39,416 nt of DNA from a virus. The notes below the pieces were generated by a model that was given only the letters and a program-made list of their open reading frames with translations, was not told where the DNA came from and ran no database searches. The position numbers and the translations under genes are program-made. Shown piece by piece: positions 1-9,262 of the stretch. Position 1 is the first letter of the stretch; each line of letters opens with the position of its first letter. The stretch spans positions 1-39,416 of the IMG/VR virus record IMGVR_UViG_3300044699_000106. The stretch is one strand, 5' to 3'.

Positions 1-1028
1 AGATCGATGAGCTGACCACGCGGCTGAAGTACCTGATCAAGGCCTGCAAGGTGGTGGGGGCCTACGACAAGAATTCCACCGCGCTGGGCCGCATCTTCAT
101 GGAAGGCATGGAGAACCAGATGCTGCCGGTCGACAACTGGGCGGCCTTTGCCGAGAAGGGCGGCATCAAGGGCCAGATGGACTTCGTCCCGCTGGAGGTG
201 ATCGCCAACGTGATCCAGAGCTTGACCCAGCAGCGCGACGTGCTCAAGGGCAACCTCTACGAGGTGCTGGGCATCGGCGACATCATGCGCGGCATGACCA
301 ACCCCGACGAGACGCTCGGCGCGCAGCAGCTGAAGGCCCAGTTCGGTGGCAACCGGCTGCAGTTCAAGCAGCAGGCGATCGGCGGCTGGGTGGCGAGCGG
401 CCAGCGCATCCGCGCCCAGGTCATCTGCGACAAGTTCCAGCCGCAGACCATCATCGAGCGCTCCAACATCATGCGATCGCCCGATGCCGCCATGGCGCAG
501 GAGGCGGTGCAGATGCTCAAGGAGGCGGGCACGAGCAAGTTCTACCGCATCACCGTCGAGGCCGAGGCGATGGCCATGGTGGATTGGGCACAAGAGCGTG
601 ACAGCAGGACGCAGTTCATGCAGGCGGTCGGCGGCTTCGTCCAGGCGGTCGGCCCGCTGCTGGAGCAGAACAAGTCCGCGGCACCCGCCATTCTGCAGAT
701 GATGAAGTGGGGCCTGGGCGGCTTCCGCGTCTCCAAGGAGATCGAGACGGTGCTCGATCAGGCGATCGCGGCGGCGACGCAGGAGATGAACCAGCCCGAG
801 CCGCCGAACATGGAAATGCAGGCCAAGGTCGACAAGGACAAGGCGAGCGCCACCAAGGACAAGAGCCAAGCCGTCAAGAACCTCGCCGAGGCCCACGTCA
901 AGGGTGCAGAAGTTGCCCTGGCGGCCGGCATGGGAGCCAACGCCGGCCCGGGTGGCATGCCGATGCAGCCGCCGCCTCCGGTGGCACCATTGCAACCCGC
1001 GCCGATGGGCGGCGCGCCCATGCAATAG
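1..1028 (+). CDS. Portal protein, C-terminal part (gene continues from 38393)
   Basis: This is the second part of the portal gene that starts at 38393. The partial codon at the window end (c) plus the first two bases here (ag) makes a glutamine codon, and the frame then runs unbroken to the stop at 1026-1028, giving 683 residues in all. Portal proteins form the dodecameric ring at one capsid vertex through which DNA enters and leaves. This part ends in a lysine-rich stretch (about residues 600-630) and a Met/Pro/Gly-rich tail, both common at the ends of podovirus portals. The ATG/GTG codons near position 51 are internal, not starts. The portal assignment rests on position between terminase and scaffold and on general resemblance. 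Confidence 0.85.
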   Translation, partial: IDELTTRLKYLIKACKVVGAYDKNSTALGRIFMEGMENQMLPVDNWAAFAEKGGIKGQMDFVPLEVIANVIQSLTQQRDVLKGNLYEVLGIGDIMRGMTNPDETLGAQQLKAQFGGNRLQFKQQAIGGWVASGQRIRAQVICDKFQPQTIIERSNIMRSPDAAMAQEAVQMLKEAGTSKFYRITVEAEAMAMVDWAQERDSRTQFMQAVGGFVQAVGPLLEQNKSAAPAILQMMKWGLGGFRVSKEIETVLDQAIAAATQEMNQPEPPNMEMQAKVDKDKASATKDKSQAVKNLAEAHVKGAEVALAAGMGANAGPGGMPMQPPPPVAPLQPAPMGGAPMQ

Positions 1029-1046
1029 ACGAAAGGACTTGACAAA

Positions 1047-1298
1047 ATGGCAACCGCTTCCAGGAAGACCCCCGAGCAGGCCGAAGGCAACCACAAGCCC
1101 GAGGTCGAGGGCAAGGCCGAGCACAGGCCCGAGCACGGTCGCAAGGGCGAGGAGCAGGCCGAGACGCGGCCGATGGTGCATCGCCCCGAGATGCCGCAGC
1201 GCTTCTTCACGGGTGGGGCGACCGCCGACGAGCGCGAGGCCTGGATCCAGGCCAACTGGCAGGGCGAGTACGACGACAGCGAAGTCGACACCCGATGA
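1047..1298 (+). CDS. Small highly charged protein of unknown function
   Basis: An 83-residue protein rich in Glu, Lys, His and Arg in its first half (disordered in appearance), followed by a short ordered end with aromatic residues (WIQANWQGEY). The start has a Shine-Dalgarno-like GAAAGGAC upstream, and the gene lies 18 bp after the portal stop and overlaps the next gene by 4 bp, so it is part of the head operon. I do not recognise a family. Small charged proteins in this position may be head-assembly accessories, but nothing in the sequence shows that. Confidence 0.7.
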   Translation: MATASRKTPEQAEGNHKPEVEGKAEHRPEHGRKGEEQAETRPMVHRPEMPQRFFTGGATADEREAWIQANWQGEYDDSEVDTR

Positions 1299-1528
1299 CC
1301 ATCACGACTGTCTCCACCGTCGCGACCCTGCCCGGCCTGATCATGTGCCCGAGCTGCTCCTCGGCGCTCTTCAAGCTCGACTACATGGCCGCGCACGAGC
1401 CGCCGCCCGAGCACCTGCGCATGAAGTGTTTAAACACGCGCTGCCCCGAGCTGGGCAAGGTCAAGCTGGTGCCCGTCAAGCTGGTCGAAGTCGAGGTATG
1501 CGATGCCCCAGACCCAGACGCTGATTGA
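1295..1528 (+). CDS. Small zinc-ribbon-like protein
   Basis: A 77-residue protein with a CPSC pair near residue 18 and a second CLNTRC pair near residue 45, the spacing of a small zinc ribbon. ATGA overlap with the preceding gene suggests translational coupling. Its end overlaps the next gene by 26 bp. The 12-bp palindrome GTGTTTAAACAC at 1426-1437 lies inside it and forces a TTA leucine codon, rare in this GC-rich genome. Function unknown; small zinc ribbons are frequent in phage head operons. Confidence 0.7.
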   Translation: MTITTVSTVATLPGLIMCPSCSSALFKLDYMAAHEPPPEHLRMKCLNTRCPELGKVKLVPVKLVEVEVCDAPDPDAD

Positions 1529-3482
1529 CACGCTGCGCCGCGGCGGCACCGAGGCCCTTGGCCACCTGGACGCTACCGGCCAGCTGCTCAAGGGCTTGGC
1601 CCTGCAGCCGGTGTCCGGGTTGGCTGGGGCCTCCCAGGGCATCGCCGACCTGCTGCGTGGCAAGGGCCTGGACGAGAGCCTTGCCAGCGCCAACAAGCGC
1701 ATCGAGCAGGTCCAGGGCTGGGGTGGCGGGCCGCAGACCGAGCGCGGCGGCGAGCTGCTGCAGACCATGGGCCAGACCTTGGAGCCGGTGGTCGAGAAAC
1801 TGCACGCCCCGGCCGACTGGATCGGCGAGCGCTCGCCGCTGGCGGGTGCCGCAGCCATGGGCTTCACCGAGCTGGCCGACCCGACCAAGCTGGCCGGCAA
1901 GGTCAAGACCGCCAGCAGGGCGGCCAAGACGGCCATCGAGACGGCCAAGGCTGCCAAGGGCGGCCTGCGCGGCGACATCGAGGCGGCCATCCCGCGTACG
2001 GCGCAGGGCATGGCCCCGCTGGTCGAGGCTGGCGAGGGTGACATTGCCAAGTCGCTGATCGCCGAGAAGGCAACCAAGGGGCCAACCGTGCCCCAGTCCA
2101 CGGTCGATCAGGCCCTGGTCAACCGGGCCGAGCTGCGCTCGGAGCCCCCGACCCTGCCCAAGCCTGCCGGCGAGATGACACCCGAGGAATGGGCCGCCTT
2201 CGGCCAGCGGCACGGCGTGAACATGACGCGCACGCCCAGCCAGTCGCTGGGCATCTCGGACCTGGACACGCGCAAGGAGATCATGGTCCCCGGCGGCCTG
2301 GAGGGGAAGTTCACGTTGCCCGACGTCTTCGAGATGAAGGCCAACAACTTCAACCCGAACGCGCTGCCCCAGGACGTCCACAACCAGCTGATGCAGAAGT
2401 TCCTGCGCACCTATGACCGGCCCGGCGGCATGGACCCCACGGACCAGTACAACGCCCTGAATTTCGCCCTGCTGTCGCCCAACGCGCCGCTGACGCAGAA
2501 CGAGTTCCTGGCCATGCGGATGCGCGCCAAGGGGCCCGAGGATCTGGCGCGTATCGGAGCCACGACGTCGGAGGCGGCACGTGCCGGCGAGATGGGCACA
2601 GGGGCCGCATCGCGCGGCGGCATGGGAGTCAAGGGCACGGCGGACCTGGGCAACCAGCCCCACCTCGCCCGCATGCTGCAGGAGCACCCCCAGGTGTTCC
2701 AGCGCGGCGAGGGCGAGTCCATGCAGGACGTGGCCCGGCGGGTCATGAACCAAGTCCCTGGCCTGGGGCCGAAGACGGCATCCCTGGGCGTGCCCTGGCT
2801 GGATCTGGCCAACGCCGACACCAGCGCGGTCGACCTGCACATGATCCGCAACAACATGGACAAGCTCCTGGTCGATCCCGAGCTGGGCCCGGCGTTCAGC
2901 GAGCGCCTGGGCAGCTTGACAGGCAAGCCCGGCATGAGCGGCGAGCAGATCACGGCTCTGCGCAAGGCGGACCCGGCTTTCGACAAGGCGTCCGAGGAGG
3001 CCGCCATCAGCGTGATTTCCAGCCATCCGAGCGCCAAGTACCGGCTCAAGGGCGGCGAGGTGAACCCGACAGTTCACGAGGCCCTGCAGCCCGGCAAGCT
3101 CGGCTTCGAGCCGGCCGAGGCGACCGAGTTCGGGCCCTACTACAACCGCATCGTGGATTACGTCAGCAAGTCCCGCGGCGAGAACCCCGAGCTGCCCCTG
3201 TTCCCAGAGCAGTGGCGGCTGTGGGACCGCTATCGCAACCGGGTCGAGCCGCACGAGATGGCGCACCCCGATATCCGCAAGCTGCCGCCGATGTCCTGGG
3301 AAGAGATGCAGGCCTCGCTCGGCGAGCACAAGGCCAAGGGCTACACCTCCACGCAGCTGAAAGAGGACTACCCGACCGACTGGCGCAAGCTGGCCTACTT
3401 CACGGCACCGCCCGCGGCGGGCTCGGCAGCCCTGATCAACGCCTTGCGAGAGCGTGAAGATGAATCCACAGGAGCACAGTAA
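1503..3482 (+). CDS. Large virion-associated protein with HhH-GPD-like signature
   Basis: A 659-residue protein, unbroken. The first ~150 residues are Ala/Gly-rich with amphipathic helices, like internal or ejection-type virion proteins. Residues 418-449 hold a helix-hairpin-helix (VPGLGPKTA, Lys424) followed 20 residues later by AVDLHMIR (Asp444). In endonuclease III/OGG1-type DNA glycosylases a catalytic Lys in the hairpin and an Asp in a (V/I)D(T/S)H motif are spaced 18-19 residues apart, so the arrangement matches closely. I recall similar TIDTH-type motifs in other phage structural proteins. It sits between portal and scaffold, hence probably a head component. Start chosen at 1503 because GAGG lies just upstream. 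Whether it has glycosylase activity is unknown. Confidence 0.75.
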   Translation: MPQTQTLIDTLRRGGTEALGHLDATGQLLKGLALQPVSGLAGASQGIADLLRGKGLDESLASANKRIEQVQGWGGGPQTERGGELLQTMGQTLEPVVEKLHAPADWIGERSPLAGAAAMGFTELADPTKLAGKVKTASRAAKTAIETAKAAKGGLRGDIEAAIPRTAQGMAPLVEAGEGDIAKSLIAEKATKGPTVPQSTVDQALVNRAELRSEPPTLPKPAGEMTPEEWAAFGQRHGVNMTRTPSQSLGISDLDTRKEIMVPGGLEGKFTLPDVFEMKANNFNPNALPQDVHNQLMQKFLRTYDRPGGMDPTDQYNALNFALLSPNAPLTQNEFLAMRMRAKGPEDLARIGATTSEAARAGEMGTGAASRGGMGVKGTADLGNQPHLARMLQEHPQVFQRGEGESMQDVARRVMNQVPGLGPKTASLGVPWLDLANADTSAVDLHMIRNNMDKLLVDPELGPAFSERLGSLTGKPGMSGEQITALRKADPAFDKASEEAAISVISSHPSAKYRLKGGEVNPTVHEALQPGKLGFEPAEATEFGPYYNRIVDYVSKSRGENPELPLFPEQWRLWDRYRNRVEPHEMAHPDIRKLPPMSWEEMQASLGEHKAKGYTSTQLKEDYPTDWRKLAYFTAPPAAGSAALINALREREDESTGAQ

Positions 3483-3655
3483 TGCCCTCCAAGACCCCGA
3501 CCCAGGCGCGTTTCATGGCGGCGGTGGCGCACGGCTGGACACCCGACAAGGTGAAGGCCCCGCCGAAGGAAGTCGCCAAAGAATTCAACCGTGCAGATAC
3601 GGGTGGCGCGAAGTTAACGCAGGCCGCCCTCGTAAAGCATCTGCGGAACAAGTGA
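3482..3655 (+). CDS. Short basic phage protein, conserved MPSKTPxQARFMAAVAHG type
   Basis: A 57-residue gene, beginning MPSKTPTQARFMAAVAHGW and ending with a Lys/Arg-rich tail (VKHLRNK). It overlaps the preceding stop (TAATG) and the next start (TGATG) by one base each. I recall very similar short proteins (with the QARLMAAVAH core) in many tailed phages in the head-gene neighbourhood; no function is established to my knowledge. Basic character and position suggest a DNA- or capsid-associated peptide, which is inference. Confidence 0.8.
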   Translation: MPSKTPTQARFMAAVAHGWTPDKVKAPPKEVAKEFNRADTGGAKLTQAALVKHLRNK

Positions 3656-4044
3656 TGCCGACCTACTCCTTCCGCTGCCCGGTCTGCGCCGGCACGCTCG
3701 AAGCGTCGATCCCGATCGGCGAGTACCTGCGCCATCCGCCGGCCTTCTTCCACTGCGCCAAGCCGATGGAGCGCTACTTCCCGCCGGTCGGCGGCAAGGC
3801 GCTCGACAACGCCCTGGCGGGCGATCGTTCCTACGACGGCCTGCGCGCGCCGGACGGCAGCGATATTTCCTCCAGGTCCAAGCATCGCGAGTACATGCGC
3901 CGGACGGGTCTGACGACCGCCGACGACTTCAAGGAGGTCTGGGCGCAGGCCGAACAGAAACGCAACGAGTACCGCACCACGGGGCGCGGCGGTGCGGTTA
4001 CCCGCGAGGACATCGCCCGGGCACTGGCCCGACTGGACACCTGA
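3655..4044 (+). CDS. FmdB-like zinc-ribbon protein
   Basis: A 129-residue protein. The N-terminus MPTYSFRCPVC followed by HCAKPMER about 25 residues later resembles the FmdB family regulatory zinc ribbon (MPxYxYxCxxC ... Cxxxxxxx). The rest is polar and helical. The ORF stays open upstream to 3454, but the TGATG overlap with the previous gene and the family-typical N-terminus fix the start at 3655. Such small zinc proteins are common in podovirus head operons; their role there is not known. Confidence 0.75.
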   Translation: MPTYSFRCPVCAGTLEASIPIGEYLRHPPAFFHCAKPMERYFPPVGGKALDNALAGDRSYDGLRAPDGSDISSRSKHREYMRRTGLTTADDFKEVWAQAEQKRNEYRTTGRGGAVTREDIARALARLDT

Positions 4045-4881
4045 TGAGCACCGACACCCTGCTGGACAAGTACGAGAAAGTCGGCCAACCCGACGGCGAC
4101 GCCACCGACACGCTGTCGGCCTCGCCGATCGGCGGCGACACGGTGCCGGCGGCCGCGGATCGGCTGGTCTACTACCCGTTTGGTGGCGGCGTTGCCGCGC
4201 CTGCTCCGGGTGACGTTGCCGGCGGTGGGGGTGGCGGGGGCTACGCCTTTCCTGCTCGACAGCTCGTCCTATGCCCGGGCGTTGACGGCTGCCGGCGGCG
4301 CGGTGCAGGTACCGAGCGGCAAGTACGGCTCGGCACTGGACAACCGGACGATCGGGGCCAGCGGGGTGTCGACTCCCGATGCGTCGGAGCTGTACTTCGG
4401 CACCCTGGCGGTGCCGTTCTGCATCGAGGCCTGGGTCAAGTTCAATGCGGTGGGGACGGGTGTTTTTGTCTCGCAGTGGGCCACGTCGAACATGGCGTGG
4501 TGGATGGGCTACTCGGCTTCCAACACTGTCGCTTTCGTCTATTCGGCCAACGGTTCGACGCAAGGCGGCATCGTGGCGCAGCCGTGGACGCCGACGGTCG
4601 GGGTCTGGTATCACGTCTGCGCCAACCGTACGGCAGGGAATGTGTGCAACGTTTACGTGGACGGGGTTCGCTTGGCGACGACCCCGACCGGGTTCCAGTT
4701 CTTCAACAGCACGGCGGCCCTGATGATCGGCAACGCCGTCTCCGGCCTCAGCGCCTTTAACGGCTACATCGATGAGGTCCGTGTTTCCAAGGTTGACCGC
4801 TACGGTGCTGTTGCCAGCTTCACGCCGCCCAGCGCTGCCTTTGTTTCCGACGCCGATACGCTGCTGCTGGCGCACTTCTGA
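4044..4881 (+). CDS. LamG/concanavalin A-like domain protein (one frame break)
   Basis: The start at 4044 overlaps the previous stop (TGATG) and opens with about 45 residues of linker. The frame then breaks in a glycine-coding G-rich tract (about 4215-4250, with GGGGG runs), after which the second frame carries a clear jelly-roll domain: LLDSSSYARAL, an FCIEAWVKF strand, WYHVCANRTAG, VYVDGVRLA, and IDEVRVSKVDRY, the usual landmarks of a LamG-like fold. Such domains bind sugars or decorate capsids and tails. Position before the scaffold suggests a head decoration or surface-binding protein. The break is most simply a homopolymer error; a true programmed frameshift in the G-tract is the alternative. 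Confidence 0.75.
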
Positions 4882-4894
4882 CAAGGACAAATTC

Positions 4895-6016
4895 ATGGAC
4901 CCCGACAACGACCTGCGCGCCGACCTGGAGTCGGCCATCGACAGTGACGTGTCGGATGCGGGCGGTGAGTCCGCCCCGAGCGACCCTGTTTCGGCCCCGC
5001 CCGAGTCCACGGGTGAGCCGTCCGCGCCGCGCGAGGCCTCCGACGGCAAGGTGCGCGACTCCCTGGGCCGGTTCGTGCCGAAGGCGCAGACCGGCCAGGA
5101 GGCCCCAGGAGGCGCTGGAACGCTTCCAGCCGCCCAATCCACCTCCCAGGCCCCGATCGCGTCTCCTGGGGCCGTCCAGGCCCCTGCGCAGGCCACTGCC
5201 GCGCCACCATCCTGGTCACCTACCGCACGGGAGCACTGGGCGTCGACCCCGGCTCCCGTGCAGCAGGAGATCCATCGGCGCGAGGTGGAGATGCAGCGCT
5301 TCGCGGCCGACACCCATCAGGCCCGGCAGGTCGCCGAGCGCTTCCAGCAGATGATCCAGCCGCACATGGCGACGATCCAGGCCGAGGGCGTGGACCCGTT
5401 CACCGCGGTCGGCAACCTGATGCAGGCCACCACGATCCTGCGCATGGGCACGGTGGCCGAGAAGGCCAACCTGCTCTCGCACCTCGTCAAGACCTACGGC
5501 GTGGACATCGGCGCGCTCGACTCGGCCCTGGTCGGCCAGCCGGTGCAGGGCCAGCAGGGCCCCGACGTCTCCCAGGCGGTGCAGCAGGCCCTCGCGCCGC
5601 TCTACCAAGCCGCCCAGGCGCGCCAGCAGCGCGTGGCCCAGGAGGCCAGCTCGCAGGCCCTGGGCGAGATGCAGGCCTTCGCGGCCGACCCGCAGCATGA
5701 ATTCTTCGGCGACCTGCGCCTGACCATGGCCGACATCCTGGAGGTGGCGCAGCGCCAGGGCTACCCGGTGACGCTGGCCGAGGCCTACGACCGCGCGGCG
5801 ATGCTCCATCCCGAGGTCAGCAAGGTGATAATGGCGCGGCAGCAGGGCGCAAATGCCCGCCAGCTGACGGCAGCCGCCCAACGCGCCCAGGGGCGCGTGC
5901 GGTGAGTGTCAAGGGGCGCGGCCCCTGTTGGCAACCCGAACGGTCACGAACCAACCTCGATTCCGGCGAGTCGATCGAGGCGGCCATCGAAAAAGGCCAT
6001 TCGCGGTACTTTTTGA
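4895..6016 (+). CDS. Capsid scaffolding protein (C-terminus frame-broken)
   Basis: Starts at ATG 4895 after AAGGAC. The acidic, Pro/Ala-rich N-terminal half and the Gln-rich helical second half (about residues 120-330), directly ahead of the coat gene, are typical of podovirus scaffold proteins, which guide coat assembly and then leave the prohead. The first frame stops at 5905 after AQRAQGRVR, but a second frame continues with VSVKG and then AAPVGNPNG, and after further single-base shifts with SIEAAIEK and a stop near 6014-6016. I take that as the true C-terminus, which in scaffold proteins contacts the coat protein. Without it the product would be 336 residues. Confidence 0.75.
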
Positions 6017-6179
6017 GGGGGGGGCGTTAGTAGAACCAACCCGGAGAGCAGGTAGAACCTAACCTGCCAAAGGCGGCAATCGCGCGTTCTCTCGGGCGGC
6101 CATCGAAGCGATCTCAGGTGAGAAGTCAAAGGTGCGCGCGTGTAAACGCGCTGGGCTCTCCTAACTTTTCCATCTGTGG

Positions 6180-7161
6180 ATGTCCACGAATGGGGCCTTC
6201 CCGAACGTCTCCGACGATCCGTACACCACGACGATCCAGTCGCGCACCCGCAAGATCGCGGACAACGTACCAAGAACAACGCGCTCTACATGCGGCCTTG
6301 ATCAGCGTGGCAACCGCAAGCCCTTCTCTGGCGGCAACGTGATCTACCAGGAGCTGTCGTTCGCGCAGAACACGAACGGCGGCTGGTACTCGGCTACTGA
6401 CCTGTTGCCCGTGGCTGCAAGTCGACGTCCTGTCGGCGGCCGAGTTCACCATCAAGCAGCTTGCCTGCCCGGTGACGATGTCCGGCCTGGAGGAGATCCA
6501 GAACGCCGGCAAGGAGCAGATGATCGACCTGCTGGAGGCCCGCATCACGGTCGCCGAGTCGACGATGGCGAACCTGATGGCCGAGGGTGTCTACGGCAAC
6601 GGCACCACGTTCGCGGGCAAGTCGCTGACCGGCCTGGGCGCGGCTGTACCGGTCGACCCGACCACCGGCACCTACGGTGGCATCGACGCAACGCATGGCC
6701 CTTCTGCAGTCAAGGTGACGACCGCAGGCGCGGCGCTCACCGCGTCGACCATCCAGGCGGCGATGAACGCGATGTGGGCGCGGCTGGTGCGCGGGACCGA
6801 CCGGCCCGACCTGATCGTGATGGACAACGCCATGTGGGCTCTCTACATGGCGAGCCTCCAGGCGCAGCAGCGGTTTCACGCAGCCCGACGTCGGCAACCT
6901 GGGGTTCCCCAGCATCAAGTTCATGGACGCGGATGTCGTCCTGACGCGGCATCGGGGGCTTTGCGACCGGCCAACACCATCTTCTATGCTCACAAACGAA
7001 GTACATCTTCCTGCGCCCGCACACGTCGCGCGACATGGTGCCGCTCAACCCGAACAAGCGCCTACGCCGTGAACCAGGACGCCGAGGTGTCCATCCTGGC
7101 CTGGCCGGTAACCTGACCTGCTCCGCGGGCGCAGTTCCAGGGCACGCTTATCAGCCCGTGA
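6180..7161 (+). CDS. Major capsid (coat) protein, several frame breaks
   Basis: Reassembled across three frames the product reads as a coat protein of about 325 residues: TRKIADNVT, then PFSGGNVIYQELSF, WYS(G)YDLLPVAAS, FTIKQLACPVTMSGLEE, MIDLLEARITVAESTMA, the RGTDRPDLIVMDN segment, and an end at FQGTLISP. I recognise this as the coat family of BPP-1-like podoviruses. Breaks are visible near 6271, 6296, 6390-6405, 6425, 6690-6712, 6877, 6950-7000 and 7107-7130; several are compensating -1/+1 pairs. The start at 6180 is the first ATG in frame; no strong Shine-Dalgarno is visible. The copy of CGTGTAAACG at 6139-6148 lies 40 bp upstream. A terminator follows at 7169. Confidence 0.88.
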
Positions 7162-7168
7162 CGGGCTG

Positions 7169-7223
7169 GGGCCGGGCGGGCGTTTCTCCTTCGCTCCCTC
7201 GGACTTTCGCCCGGCCCGCTTTT
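7169..7223 (+). terminator. Intrinsic terminator after the coat gene
   Basis: A perfect 10-bp stem, GGGCCGGGCG (7169-7178) paired with CGCCCGGCCC (7208-7217), with a 29-nt loop and the T-run GCTTTTG after it. It lies 8 bp past the reconstructed coat stop. It could lower transcription of downstream genes relative to coat protein. Confidence 0.75.
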
Positions 7224-7231
7224 GTTTACAC
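7224..7231 (+). promoter_or_regulatory. GTTTACAC motif between terminator and Shine-Dalgarno
   Basis: This copy of the dispersed motif sits exactly between the terminator T-run and the AGGAG ribosome-binding site of the gene at 7244. Its flanks (T..A) differ from the C..G flanks of the nine exact 10-mer copies. Confidence 0.5.
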
Positions 7232-7243
7232 AGGAGTTGACAC

Positions 7244-7824
7244 ATGCCTGCAGGACTCCCCGGCGCGACGCTTCGCGCAGAATTCCAACCCGACCCAGGG
7301 CCCGCTGGTCATTTTCGACCTGCCCTCGGCCCGAAGGGCTCGCCCTTCGACAAGGACTCGGCCGGCAACTACTCGACCGGCGGCCTGTCCACCGGCATCG
7401 GCTACGGCTCGCCCCCGGTGCTCGACCCGATCAGCAACTCGCTCGTCAGCAACTCGCTGCTGGGCATCCGTGCGGCCGGCTTCGATGACGACGACACGCC
7501 CGGCCAGACCAAGCTGGACGGCACCGCGACCACCAACTCGACCTACATGTACATCGGCGGCGGCAGGAGCCTCGCCAACGCCGACCCCACCTCCAACCCG
7601 TACACCGCCGGCTACGGGATCGGCGCGGCCGGCAACGGCGCGGCACGCGACGCCGGGGCGGCCCGGCCTTCACGGGCTTTCCGCTCAAGATGGTGACGGC
7701 GGCGGCCGGCATCGCCAACGGTGCCGTCGTTGAAACGGGCTTCCAGAACCGTTCCGGCGTGGCCCTGGTGAGTGGGCAGTCGGTGTTCGGCGCGTCCACG
7801 ACCGCCAGCGCCGCGGTGGCGTGA
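7244..7824 (+). CDS. Virion structural protein downstream of coat protein
   Basis: Starts at ATG 7244 after CACAGGAGTTGACAC. The reconstructed protein of about 190 residues begins MPAGLP, passes through FAQNSNPTQGPLVIFDLPSA in a second frame, then GSPFDKDSAGNYSTGGLSTGIGYG in a third, and ends VFGASTTASAAVA. It is Gly/Ser/Ala/Thr-rich with few charges, as in capsid decoration or cement proteins. At least three frame breaks (near 7262, 7335 and 7650-7690). The position just after coat supports a head-surface role; I do not recognise a named family. Confidence 0.65.
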
Positions 7825-7871
7825 CGCTCTACTCGCGGCGGCGACTCACTCAACAAATCAGGAGAACCCAG

Positions 7872-8495
7872 ATGGCCCTCGATGCACAAGCCGTGCAGGA
7901 CATGCAGACAGCGCTCCACCGACCGACTGGTCGAAGTTCGACCAGGGCCTCAGCCCGACCGAGTTCGGCCGTGGCCGCTTCGAGCACGACAGCGTGATTC
8001 ACGTGCGCTTTTTCATGCTGCCGCGCATCGACGTGCGGCATCCACCGAGGCCAACCGGCCGATCTACAAGGACATCCCCTACATCGAGCTGATGATGCCG
8101 GGCGACAAGAACAACATCCCGGTCGAGCCGGTCTGGGAGCAGCACAAGCAGCGCTTCCCGGAGCACTGGCAGCAGTTCCTGCGCGGCGAGCAGCAGCAGA
8201 TCGTCGGCACCCGCCTGACGGCGGCACCCTTCCTGTCCCCCGGGCGCGTGGCCGAGCTGAACTACCTGAAGATCTTCACCATCGAGCAGCTCGCCAACCT
8301 CAACGATGCCTCCATGCACTTCATGGGCGCGCACGAGCTGAAGGCCGAGGCCAAGCGCTACCTCGACAAGACCGGCAGCAACGAGGCGTTGCTGGAGCGC
8401 ATCAAGCGCTGGAGGCTGCCCTGGCCGACAAGCCGCTGACGACCAGCGAGCCGGCCGGCTACGACGAGGGCAAGCCGAAGAAGAACTTCCGCTGA
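7872..8495 (+). CDS. Conserved phage head/neck protein, unknown role
   Basis: Starts at ATG 7872 after AGGAGAACCCAG. The reconstructed protein of about 205 residues has an N-terminal MALDAQAVQDM, a central segment (PTEFGRGRFEHDSVIHV), PYIELMMPGDKNN, and a helical end AELNYLKIFTIEQLANLND followed by GAHELKAEAKRYL, which looks like a helix-hairpin-helix-type or IHF-like DNA-end motif. Frame breaks near 7910, 8038 and 8412. I recall this type of protein next to the coat gene in several podoviruses, without a defined function. Confidence 0.65.
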
Positions 8496-8504
8496 GGTCG
8501 AGCC

Positions 8505-9252
8505 GTGACAACTTACTCGATGACCAACTTCTCGACGCTGCAGACGTTGATCAATACCTGCTGCGCGTTGCTGTCGTTGTCGCAGCCGAGTGATGCGGCG
8601 GGCTCCCCCGACCCCAACGTCGTGCTGATGCGTACGGCTGCCAGCCTCGCCTCGCTGGAGATGCTCAACGCCTACGAGTGGCCGACCTGACCAAGCGCGG
8701 CTCGATCATGGTGGTGGCCAGTGGCCCGCCGCCGCCGCCGGCGAGTCCAGCGAGCTGGGCTTCCCGCTGCCGGAGGACTTCTTTCGCTTCATCGACCAGA
8801 CCCAGCAGCCGCTGGCGATCGGCCCGGTCACGCCGCAGGGCTGGATGGTGCATGCCACCTCGGCCACCTCCCGCCTGACGTGGCAGGTCCCGCGAGCGGC
8901 AGATCTTCTTCCTCAACCCGCCGCCTGCGCCAGGGCAGGAGTTCAAGTTCATGTACCTGTCGCAGGCACTGGTGCGCGACGCCGACAACCCTGACCTCTT
9001 CAAGAACGTCGCCAACAAGAACGGCGACGTGTTCGTGCTCGACGGCATCCTGATGGCGCTCATCACCAAGGTGAAGTGGCTGGAGGCCAAGGGCTTCGAC
9101 TCGGCCGCCGCACTGCGCGACTTCCTGCTGGCCTCGACTCACGGGTCGGCGCGCAGAAGGGGGCCCATGTCCTCAGCCTCGTGGGTGGTCGGGGGCCCTC
9201 CTACCTCGGCCCGGGCAACGTGCCCGAGGGCTCGATCTACGGCATGCGCTGA
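8505..9252 (+). CDS. Putative head-tail connector (adaptor) protein
   Basis: Starts at GTG 8505. The first ~60 residues (frame ending at 8690) are helical: TLQTLINTCCALLSL, then ASLASLEMLNAYEW. After a break the protein continues LTKRGSIMVV, FPLPEDFFRFIDQTQQPLA, GPVTPQGWMVHA, a strand-rich middle, FKFMYLSQALVRD, and DGILMALITKVKWLEAKGFD, ending GSIYGMR. The LPEDF...RFID.TQ motif, the GPVTPQ segment and the final long helix are, from memory, shared by podovirus adaptor proteins that follow the coat gene and sit under the portal. Length about 248 residues. Frame breaks near 8683, 8740, 8885 and 9135-9150. Confidence 0.65.
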
Positions 9253-9262
9253 AAGGATTCAC

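Noticed and set aside
1476-3329. 617-codon minus-strand frame opposite the glycosylase-like gene, and a 625-codon one at 3436-5313
   Set aside because: Shadow frames from third-position GC bias; no domains, no start context, and they cross several good plus-strand genes.
6180-7161. Programmed frameshifts in the coat and tail genes
   Set aside because: Breaks occur at many unrelated contexts, including compensating pairs inside one gene, and only in one half of the genome; sequencing error explains them better.
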